From assembly GCA_018398815.1 (NCBI GenBank), contig CM031628.1, forward strand, positions 3,975,007-4,039,006: a stretch of 64,000 nucleotides of DNA, in the 5' to 3' direction. The notes beneath the pieces were generated by a model. The model was not told where the DNA came from and ran no database searches. It worked only from the letters and a program-made list of their open reading frames with translations. Origin of the DNA: Conus ventricosus. Its lineage: Eukaryota > Mollusca > Gastropoda > Neogastropoda > Conidae. Position numbers and translations under genes: made by a program. This document shows positions 55,142 to 64,000 of this stretch, one piece after another (position 1 is the stretch's first letter; the number at the start of each line of letters is the position of its first letter).

Positions 55142-56735
55142 AAGGAACAGTATGATTACAGATAATTGAAAGCATTAAAGATAATCTCTCAATCTACAAA
55201 GGACTTTCTGATTTTGTCAGATTCGCTGTCAGCTTTGGAGGTGATAGCCGGCCGTAACCTCCAGCATATCAAACTTGCACACTTTTTAAAAACTTTTTAC
55301 CATGTCGAAAGTGGATGGTCACAACATCGTTCTGGCTTGGGTTCTCGGTCACGTTGGCATCGGAGGGAGTGAAATGGCCGATCCTTTGGCCAAGAATGCC
55401 ACAACAGGGAGTCTGTCCAACATATCTATCCCCTACATAGATCAAAAACCAAAAGTTAATGATTATGTCAGAGACCTCTGGCGGGAGGATTGGAACACAC
55501 AGACGGATTACAAACTCTTTCAGATCTGTCCAAACCTAAAAGAGTTCCTCTCATCCAGGTCTGGTGGAGGCAAAGACGAAACGGTTCTATGCCGGCTGCA
55601 CACTGGCCATTCGTATTTTGCTCATTCATACCTTTTAAAGAGTGAAGAAGCTCCATGGTACATTCCATGTCATGTGCCACTCACAATGAAACAAATTCTT
55701 TTAGAGTGCTGGGACTTGCATGATGTGAGACACAAACATTTTACAGCACAGGGCTTCTGAAAACGCAAAAAGTTGCGTACAGTACGCATTAAAACTCTAC
55801 GGGACGCACTGGGTGTCCGTGTAAGGGGTCCCAGGGACCCCTTCAAATTTTGGTGAAGTCAGACATAAAGTGAGAAAAGACTGCCTTGAACATCGTAAGT
55901 TGGGTGCCGTAACATCGTAGGTCTGCTACACTTCGGACCGAACCCATTCCTTTTCGAGTTTGAACAGTAACAAAGCGAGTAGGGCAGCCTCCTAACAACA
56001 TACGTCGGTCACTTTTGTCGTCTGCTGAGGCTGACTGACTAAGCTTAACGCTAGGCCACAGCATCGTTTTCAGTTGACCGAATTTTCCTACTTTGAGCCA
56101 TGTGATGTCACGATGACGCTTTTCATTTTCCGGCAGGAGAGAGGCATTTCCGCGAAGCCTTTGTTTCCAACATGTCTCTGTAGTCTCGAAGCGTGGTTAA
56201 CGAAATCATCATCACAAAAGCAAAAAAGCGTAGCAGAGGAGCAAGATCGAGAACGGATACAATTTTTGATGTTTATTTTGTTGTTTTTATTGTGACGATG
56301 TGTCTGTGACAATTGGAGTGGCGCGTGCAGGGATGCAATTTTTTAACGTATATTTTGTTGTTTTTATTGTGGTGTAGGGACCCTTAATGTTAGCCTGGGA
56401 CCCTTAAAAAATCTGATGAAGGGGTCCTGGGACCGGAAAGATTTTCACCCCAGCAGAAGCCCTGACAGCAGATTCCATGAAAACCTTGTTCAGAGATGTT
56501 CCACCTGAAGCGATCTTTGATCTTTGAATTCTTGAAAGAGTTGAACATTTTTCATCGGATCTGAGATTTTATAGTGGGAAGATTTTTAACAACATTTCGG
56601 ATGGGTTTTTAGAAGATGTATTTTAAAGAGTCGTGTGAATGAATGACTTGTGAGTTGATTTTAACGTGGTGGCAGCCTGATATGGCCATTTGTGGTCGGC
56701 TGGGCTATAAGCAACATTATCTTACCTTACTTTAT
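55142..56735 (+). pseudogene. LINE 3' fragment with RNase H domain, split by a hAT MITE
   Basis: Parts 55142-55748 and 56471-56735. SDSLSALEVI (RNase H Asp) near 55215, then after a frameshift near 55310 GHVGIGGSEMADPLAK, and the tail LCRLHTGHSYFAHSYLLKSE with CHVPLTMKQILLECWDL, typical of I/jockey-type LINE ORF2. The coding resumes after the MITE (TADSMKTLFRDVPPEAIFDL) and stops near 56540. A 3' UTR ends with GGTCGGCTGGGCTATAAGCA and TTATCTTACC. The RT is missing (5' truncation). Confidence 0.85.
55749..56464. mobile_element. hAT MITE with 6-bp TSD
   Basis: 716 bp with perfect 11-bp ends CAGGGCTTCTG (55749-55759 and complement of 56454-56464), flanked by ACAGCA (55743-55748 and 56465-56470). 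Subterminal palindromes GGGGTCCCAGGGACCCC-like at left (near 55830) and GGGTCCTGGGACC at right (near 56420). No transposase. Same TSD length and CAGGG ends as the element at 46525-47677, so possibly mobilised by the same enzyme type. Confidence 0.9.
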
Positions 56736-56739
56736 ATGT

Positions 56740-57034
56740 GTAGATAGATAGACAGAGAGAGAGAGAAAGAGAGAGAGAGAGGTAAGTGTGTGTGTGTGGT
56801 CTCTTCTCTCTCTCTCAAGAGTGGTTGTGCCATGTATATATACATGTGCATAAATGGACTGAATGGGTATGGATTGCATTTACATGCTGATAAAACAAAC
56901 AAATACACCTAACTTGACTCGGCCAGATCCATCCTCTTCTCCATAAACATAAAACCACCTTCCCATCGCCTTCCACACCAAACTGTTCTCTCTCTCTCCC
57001 TCTGTCTGTCTCTCCTCTCTGTCTGTCTGTCTCT

Positions 57035-57069
<35 letters not shown>
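56740..57069. repeat. GATA/GA, GT and TC microsatellites
   Basis: GATA/GA tract at 56743-56782, GT at 56786-56799, TC at 56800-56818, and a TC/TCTG tract at 56983-57069. Minus-strand Arg/Glu frames here are artefacts. Confidence 0.9.
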
Positions 57070-57070
<1 letters not shown>

Positions 57071-57770
57071 GTAAAACCCCCACAGAACTAATCCATACTG
57101 TATAATCTTTATTGGCAAATATATATTTCACCTTCAAACAGAATCTCCCTCATTCCGCTCATATTCAGACAAATCTGTTTAATATTGATTATCATCCCAG
57201 TAAAATCGCCCATCGCCAGCAGTTACAAAACATTACACATCCTTTGATTGAACTTAAAACAGAGAATCCAGTGATGGCACGACGATTTGACAATGATTTA
57301 ATTATCAGGCATTTCTGGAGAGAAAAAAATTGGACTGAAAGAGCAGAAAGGAAATAAAAAAGAAAAGTCATTTTCATCGACTGACAAATAATGTCACATT
57401 AACAGTTACATTAATCATTTTCATAACGGTGAAAACTTTTACCATTTATCACTCTTTATTGGGGTTGTACATAGCAATAACGTGGGGAAATAAACATTCA
57501 GTTATGATGGAATGCACCGAGACTCGTATGAATACATAAAAAAACACACAATAACAACAACAAAACGCACACACACACAGGCATGTACACTCACATAAGG
57601 CACAGCAAAAGAGGGATCCAAAACAAAAAAAAAACAAAAAATCTGAACTGCTTCATCACTCAAAGAAAAGAGCTTTCACATCTTACATCATCCCCCCCCC
57701 CCCCCCCCCCAACTTAATCCCACACAAAAGGCAGCGGTGAACGATTTTTTCTCATCAGTTTTTTTTTCGA
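57070..57770. other. Non-coding stretch with a poly-C run
   Basis: No gene seen. A run of 19 C lies at 57692-57710. Confidence 0.5.
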
Positions 57771-58023
57771 GACTACAGGTGAGTGCTGTACAGTCACATT
57801 CTGCATCGTTCATGGGGAAACAGTGAAGAGGTTTCTTGCCGTGCGAGCTCACAGACTACAGGTGAGTGCTGTACAGTCACATTCTGCATGGTTCATGGGG
57901 AATCAGAGTGAAGAGGTTTCTTGCCGTGCGAGCTCACAGACTACAGGTGAGTGCTGTACAGTCACATTCTGCATCGTTCATGGGGAATCAGAGTGAAGAG
58001 GTTTCTTGCCGTGCGAGCTCACA
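57771..58023. repeat. 85-bp tandem repeat, 3 copies
   Basis: Units start at 57771, 57854 and 57939 with GACTACAGGTGAGTGCTGTA and end TTGCCGTGCGAGCTCACA. They differ at one or two positions and a 2-bp indel. Confidence 0.95.
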
Positions 58024-58537
58024 GACTGGGTGACTGGTGACCGCAACGCTGTTAAGAACAGTTTTCAGTATTTCCATTGACATGGAAACGTACTGTAGAC
58101 AAGCCAAAAATGTACAGATTAGCACACAAACAAGAGTTGCACAGGAGTGCTTGTTTGTTTAATCCTTTGTTGGTTCACAAAACACAGCCAGTCTTTTTTT
58201 TTCTGTTTTATTTCTGAAAGATGTGGGCCCATGATTTACTGACGAAGTAAAACAAATTTTGCGGAGTGCCTTAAAAACTGAATCAGTTATTAAGTCACAA
58301 TCATGACTGTATACCATCTAGCACCCATAACCTATGGCGACGGTGAACACTATCTTTAGGAAGTGGATTAAATTTTTTCTTTAATATCCTTGCTAAAGAG
58401 AACGGTCCGATGTGGGGGAGGGGTGGAGCATGCTTGTTTTAAAACAATCTCTCTGTTGTCCTTTCGGGCTGTTCTGTCTTCTTCCACTCTAACGTGGTCA
58501 TCATTTTCATGTTAGTATCTGAGGGGGGCAGACAGAC

Positions 58538-58823
58538 TGACACAGGCAGAGAGAACTACGCATATTAGCCAAATTTGCACACCCTAATTCTGAATTGAAT
58601 TAGCAGACTTAAAAACAGAAAATCAGACAAGACAGCTTTTACTCTTGACACTCCCGTGACGTATGACTAAGACACAATTGTCTAACAGGCAGAGAGAACT
58701 GCGCATATTAGCCAAATTTACACACCCTAATTTTGAACTGAATCAGCAAGACTTGAAACAAACAGAAAGTCAGACCAGACAGCTTTTAACTCTTTACACT
58801 CTCGTGACATATGACTAAGGCCC
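58538..58823. repeat. ~143-bp tandem repeat, 2 copies
   Basis: Units from about 58541 and 58684 share GGCAGAGAGAACT(A/G)CGCAT, CACACCCTAATT(C/T)TGAA, CAGACAGCTTTTA-like and CGTGAC(G/A)TATGACTAAG. Confidence 0.9.
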
Positions 58824-60357
58824 AGTCTAACCTTTAACCAAACTATAAAAAAAAAAAATTAAAAAAGACAAAGAAAGAAAAAAAAATCTAAATGGTCTGT
58901 CAAATGTTTCAAATTGCCAAACAGACGGCTTTGTATAAAATATGATCACAAACATGCAAAACCACCACATTAGTCAAGACATAAAATAGTCTTTGTCATC
59001 ACTAGGTCATAGAATGATCACATCATAAGCTTTTATAACCCAAAAGACAAAATTCATTAAAAAACAAAACAAAGCCAATTCTCAAGCAGAATCTACAGCT
59101 TAAAAGGTATAAATGAATTAAAATGCTGACTACTAGGTAAGTCGACAAAAATTCACAAAATGTTGATTGGGGAAAAAAAATCCAAACACATTTAAACTCA
59201 CTCTCTCTGTCTGTCTCTCTCAATATATTTAATCCATGAATGAGTGTGTGTATGTGAGTGTGTGTGTAGGAATGAGAAGCACAGGTTGTGTATGTGTGTA
59301 ACATGCTTTAGTCTTCTACATTAGAGAAACTGGTGATGATTCATCGATGTCTTTGTCTGGAATAGTAAAAAAAAATTTGGATGACAGTAAAAAAAACAAA
59401 AACACACAAAAAAACCAAGCCAGTATCCGCAAATGGTGGATGCCGAATGTTCTTTGAACAATGACAGCAGCAGTATCAGCAAAAATTTCACATTCTCCAG
59501 AAATAATTGATTAAAAATATCACTACTGACATGGTTATTGAGGTGACTTATTGTGGTTTTCACCACACAAAAAAACTAACAAAAAAAAAAAGAAAAAAAA
59601 AAAAAACGAGTGTTTGATGAGAAAAGTTTGGCAATCAACATGATGGAGTCGACTTGGCCAAGTGCAAAATCTTCTAACTGCTGACTGTAGAAGTTAGTCT
59701 CGAACCTGCATCAACTGAAATATGAAATTGCAGAGTAACAAAGAAAGTCAAATTTAAAGATGGGTTCTCACAATCAGAAACCGTTTTAAAATAACCCGCT
59801 ACTGGTGCAGTAGACGTAGATTTGCCAGTCAACATCTATGAAAAGAGAATAAAATAAAAAGGAATATAGCGTGAAGTTTACAGTGCAACTCATCTAAGCC
59901 CTTAATTTTCCAGCAGGAAGGAAAACTTATTTCCTCAATCACAGGAATTTTTTTTTCTGTTCATTTTATCAGATCACAAAGATAATTTTCCGTTGCCATT
60001 TTTTTCATCACCAAAATCTCAACTTCAAACACATTGAGGAATTCTGTGAACGAACCACAATAATGAAATTCGACAAATTTGGCAACAACCATTGTCTTTT
60101 TTTTGGTCTTATCTTTTTCTTTATTTTTTTTCCTTTCCTCACAAGATAAGGCAGACAGTCAAAAGGAAATCTTAAATTCTAAAATCAACCCAACACACAC
60201 ACACATAAAAATAAACTGAGTAAAACATATTTAAACACAAAATGAATGAATTTACAGAAATACGCAAGTGGATACAATTCACATGCCAGACATTGAACGT
60301 TTTTTTGTGTGTTCAACTTACTCCTCGTTTACCAAGGACCTCACATCCCGTCCTACT
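58824..60357. other. A/T-rich non-coding stretch
   Basis: Many A and T runs, some CA and TC tracts. No frame with recognisable protein. Could be 3' UTR of a minus-strand gene outside the window, but nothing shows it. Confidence 0.45.
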
Positions 60358-61519
60358 TAGGGCTGGGCGATAATATCGATATGTAGTAAAATATCGGTAC
60401 GGACATGCCACGATACGATATATCGATACAGGTTGCGGCGACCCGATATACCATAACAGAAGCAAAACCGAAACTAGAACCGAAAGCACTGTTTCTAAGA
60501 ATTTGTGGGCTCTTCTGCGAACTGCACGGACTTCGTGTAGGCGTATGTGACAGCTATCTTCTCTTGTCAGCTGATATTTCGAGAAGTGCGAGAGGACCAG
60601 AAGATGGAGGGTAACAATTGTGGCAATACAAAAGGAAAACTGATTTTTGGGTCACTTTGGACTTCGAAACGCAAAGGGGACGGAAACAATTGGGGGAAAA
60701 GACGCGTGTGTTTAAACGTGCATTATTTTGTAAAAAGGGGTTTGTACAACCATTTGAGGGTTTCCCCCGAAGTGGAGTATGGCTCCCTTAATGGGGATAA
60801 AAAGGGTTACACAAAAAAACCCATGCTGGCTATACAGGGAGTGCCGGGAGTGTCAGCCGCTGCGCGAAAGAAAAAAGAAAGACAACCAAATTGGCCCCCA
60901 ATTCGTCGGTCCATACAACTTTTATCATCCCGCACCACTGCCCAAGCTAAATGAAATGTGTGCTTGGCATGCTTGTAATTTTGGTTTTTAAAATTGAATC
61001 CTTTTATTTATTTTACAGGTTTAAGTCATGACGCAAGATTTCTTTTTTTTGATATACTTTTGACCCCTTTTCCCTGGAAAGGATTTTTAAGAGACCGTTG
61101 TATTTATTGTTTCTCAATTACTTTAGTGTTTTAATTCCTAGTGATTCATTTATCCCGTGATGCATGATGCCATATGTATGCATGGTTTTATGTTTTATTT
61201 TTGTACGTGAAAAAACATTTTTAAAAATGTTTTATTGCAATGGGCATTTTTTTATTTTTTCTTTTTTTTGTTGGTACTAATTCGATGGGTTATAGTTACA
61301 CGAACGAATAAACGTTTTTTTTTTCATTTGTGTTTGTACATTTGGGAATAAATCTCCCCCCCCACTTTATTTTGTTTCGGTTCTTTTGACAGTTTTTGAT
61401 GTTTTGGTAACTTTCATCAGAAGAAGGTATTTGAATTTGCCGATTTTATCGTTTGAAAAATATTGATCGGCCCCCCAAAAAATCAGAAAATTGATATTTT
61501 TTGGCGATACCCCAGCCCT
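60358..61519 (+). mobile_element. hAT transposon with 8-bp TSD, damaged
   Basis: 1,162 bp starting TAGGGCTGGGCGATA and ending GGCGATACCCCAGCCCT, flanked by a perfect 8-bp duplication GTCCTACT (60350-60357 and 61520-61527). TAGGGCTGGG ends and an 8-bp TSD are classic hAT. Inside, 60600-60790 resembles a BED-type finger on the plus strand (NHLRV..PEVEYGSL near 60750), but homopolymers are inflated and frames break. No catalytic domain remains. Confidence 0.88.
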
Positions 61520-61527
61520 GTCCTACT

Positions 61528-62480
61528 GTGCCAGTGGTGTTTCTAAGGTGCATGTGATGAACAGTTTTGGCTTTTTTCACTGGGATGAAAGCACCTGTTT
61601 TTCTGTTATGGTGCCCTGCTTTACCGCATAAAGTATCCGTTGCAAAAAAGGCGCCCCTTTCACCCACCCCCCGAAAGGGTGGCAAAAAAGGGGGGCCAAA
61701 TCTACCGTAAATTCAAAAGGGGCGCAATCCACCCATAAATTCAGACAGTCCCCAAAAACCACTAAAAAAAAAAATTTTAAAAAAAATTCTGTTTTAAAAC
61801 GTAATCCCTTGTTTTATTTTATTTTTTTCCCCTGTATTCGTTTCTGGAAAGGGAAAAATACTGTCTGTGCCAAAACCGTTGGCATGAAAATTCTTTCTAG
61901 TTCTTTCCAGGTGTATTTTCACTCGCACCGAATTGGGTGTGCTTCAGATGCATTTTCACGGCTCGAATATGGGTTTAATTTTATGATCGATTTGTCAGTT
62001 TTGGCTTTTCGCATGTTATAAACAAAACCCCAAATTCTCAAAAAAGGGGTTGTCTTCATGTTTATGTTACCTTTTTTCTTTTTTTTTTAATTTTTTTTTT
62101 TAATTTTTTTTTTTTTTCACAAGATTTATCCAAAAATTTCCGTATATTAGGGTGTAAATTAAGGGAACAATCTTCCCGCCAAAAAAAAAAAAAGGGGGGA
62201 GTTAACTTCTTCACAGCCATCAGTTTGTGAGACTTGGTGCCGTGGGGAAATTTACACACCCACACCACACAACACCACACAACACACACAAGGTGGTTTA
62301 AAATCCATTGTCTTCCAGGAGCTAAAAAAAAATTGCGCTTTTTCGATGCAAGAATTTTCTAACATCAAACAAAGGAACTGGAAAAAAAAAAACACCCGGG
62401 GAAAGCCCATGTGCATCTACCTGTCTTTATAAAGAGCTCTGATGTCCCCCCCTTTTTGACTTTTTTTAGCCTTTTATTTT
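61528..62480. other. Low-quality sequence, no gene
   Basis: Inflated homopolymers as at 3.4-20.7 kb. Short frames are unsupported. Confidence 0.5.
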
Positions 62481-62489
62481 TTCTTTTAA

Positions 62490-62770
62490 AAGATCAAGCG
62501 TGTTATAACATTGACAAGAATTTATGATGTGGAAGATCAAAAAATTTTTTCTTTATATACGACAAGAACTGATGTGTCAAAAGGATCAAAGGGATTTTCT
62601 TATCATACGACAAAAAAATGTGATTTACTTGGACGATTTTTTTTTTTCTACGACAAGCATGTGTGTCACCCGGTTTAAAGCATTTTTTTTATCCGACAAA
62701 GCTATACAAAAATGATGATGTCACTAATATCAAAGATTTCTCTTTATAGCGAAAGAAATGTGTTTTCCAA
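62490..62770. repeat. Noisy ~55-60-bp minisatellite, 4-5 copies
   Basis: Repeated blocks of the type ACGACAAGAACTGATGTGTC and GATCAAAGATTTTTCTTTAT, recurring near 62500, 62560, 62610, 62660 and 62740 with many small differences. Confidence 0.7.
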
Positions 62771-62950
62771 GGGTTAAAAATCATGGTACAAAAAACCCCA
62801 AAAGCTGCATGCTGGGAAACATCTGTGAACATTTGAAAATTTAAAAAAAAAAGGGTTGTTGAAAAAGCGGCAATTCTACATAATGCCCCCTTATTTGCAA
62901 CACAGCAAGGTATTTTTTTTGTCGAACCTTTTGTAAATAAAATTTCCCTT

Positions 62951-62982
62951 GGGGGGGGGGGGGGGGGGGGGGGGGGCGGGGG
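62951..62982. repeat. Poly-G run
   Basis: 26 G, one C, then 5 G. Confidence 0.9.
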
Positions 62983-64000
62983 CTTTATTCATGAAAAAAA
63001 AAAACCCCGGCAGTTTTTTCTTACATTATTTTCTTCCCGAAATGCCCCTCTTAACCCGCTGCTTGTGTTTTGGTGTGCTTAAATCAAAAGTGTTTGTTAG
63101 GTTTTTATACATAGTATACATCCCAAAATGCTGCCTGTAAAAGATAAATCCACCGGCAAGATTAAGAGTAAACCATTTTGGTACTTCGAAAAGTCATTCA
63201 ACATAATGCAAGCAATCCGCATCACATGAAGACATGATCTAAGAAAATGCTGACCAAAGACGCTCAAATCCAAAAAAAATCAAAATATCAAATAGACAAT
63301 GCTCTCTTGGACCTTGCCACATATGTTTTAAAAAAAATGAACAACACTGCTTTATTATCATAACTTAAATATACTTCATCGGTTTGACTCCTCAAAGGGG
63401 CACCACTATACTCTCCTTAACATCAATCTCAAACAAGCAACCTGGAAGCTTTGCAATATGCATAATGTATGCAAACAAAACGCCAGCCAACTACATAAAC
63501 AACATACTTACATCCACAGAGGTGGGCGATATACTGACTCTTTGACTGAACCGCACTGGCAATACTAAAACAGAATAACAACAAACATAAATAGAGATAG
63601 GTATATATATATATATAAAAGATATAATAAGAATGGATAGAGACTGACAGATAAACAAGAATGTCTGATTTCCTCATCCCCTACTGCCCAACAAAATGCA
63701 GACCAAATTTCCCATCCCACTGGCTGAAATGAAACAAAATCACAGCAGCATCAGATACCTTCTCACCGTCCACAAGATACAGAACAAAGCAGAGCTCTGA
63801 CAGTATCTTGTCAATTTACATTTTTCATTCTTCAAACCACAGATCCAATCCTGTTTCACCACGACCATTTTCAACATCTTCTTCAGTGTCTTGGGTATTA
63901 TGTTGGGCCATCAGACGCACAGCATGCTGAACTCTCTTACTCCCTCCGATTAAAAAACTACAATCAATACACACACCTTCAAAAACTCTTTAAACCCTAG
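62983..64000. other. Non-coding end of window
   Basis: Quality recovers after about 63150. A short TA tract lies at 63602-63617. No gene or repeat family recognised. Confidence 0.45.

Noticed and set aside
58824..60357. Hidden gene in the A/T-rich stretch
   Set aside because: No domain, no paired splice sites and no codon-like composition on either strand.

Overview
The window reads as nuclear DNA of an invertebrate animal, most likely a marine gastropod mollusc. The reasons are split genes with GT-AG introns, CA/TG, TA and GA microsatellites, long poly-G runs, several lineages of non-LTR retrotransposons (LINEs), a Ty3/gypsy-type LTR retrotransposon, hAT- and Harbinger-like DNA transposons, tRNA-derived SINEs and a large C2H2 zinc-finger array. 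The species is inference. Most of the window is layered mobile DNA, and I can defend one multi-exon host gene on the plus strand.

Layout. 1-3.1 kb: a foldback at the edge, microsatellites, a tRNA-derived SINE and the 3' part of a LINE with a restriction-like endonuclease. 3.4-20.7 kb: sequence of visibly poor quality (inflated homopolymers, many frame breaks). It holds an inverted LTR-element piece (3.4-4.3 kb), a cleaner island with a signal-peptide ORF (7.65-8.35 kb), and an error-rich copy (8.42-20.72 kb) of what follows. 20.74-36.1 kb: the clean version, a Russian-doll nest on the minus strand. A PHD-finger/AP-endonuclease/RT LINE (LINE B, 36.1 down to 22.97 kb) is split by a 1,957-bp TIR transposon (31116-33072, TSD TTCCT) and by a 7.24-kb Ty3/gypsy element (23777-31018, TSD TTAG). 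The gypsy pol is itself split by a ~313-bp retroposon (TSD of 12 bp). 36.28-40.33 kb: a related LINE (LINE C) head-to-head with LINE B. 40.5-41.1 kb: a LINE RNase H fragment.

42.2-54.4 kb: candidate host gene. Two small acidic exons are followed by a 1.1-kb exon with a 14-residue tandem repeat centred on (I/V)KTEP, the SUMO-acceptor consensus psi-K-x-E followed by proline. A last exon has about 15 C2H2 zinc fingers. This suggests a heavily SUMOylated DNA-binding repressor, and it is the most interesting biology in the window. Its introns hold minisatellites, a hAT element with a transposase remnant (46525-47677, 6-bp TSD), a Harbinger-like MITE (50992-51591, TSD TAA) and LINE tails.

55.1-64 kb: a LINE RNase H fragment split by another 6-bp-TSD hAT MITE, tandem repeats of 85 and ~143 bp, a hAT element with an 8-bp TSD and a damaged BED-like finger (60358-61519), another poor-quality stretch, and apparently gene-free DNA. 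Many single-base frame breaks fall in homopolymers, so assembly error must be separated from real decay before any reading frame is called dead.
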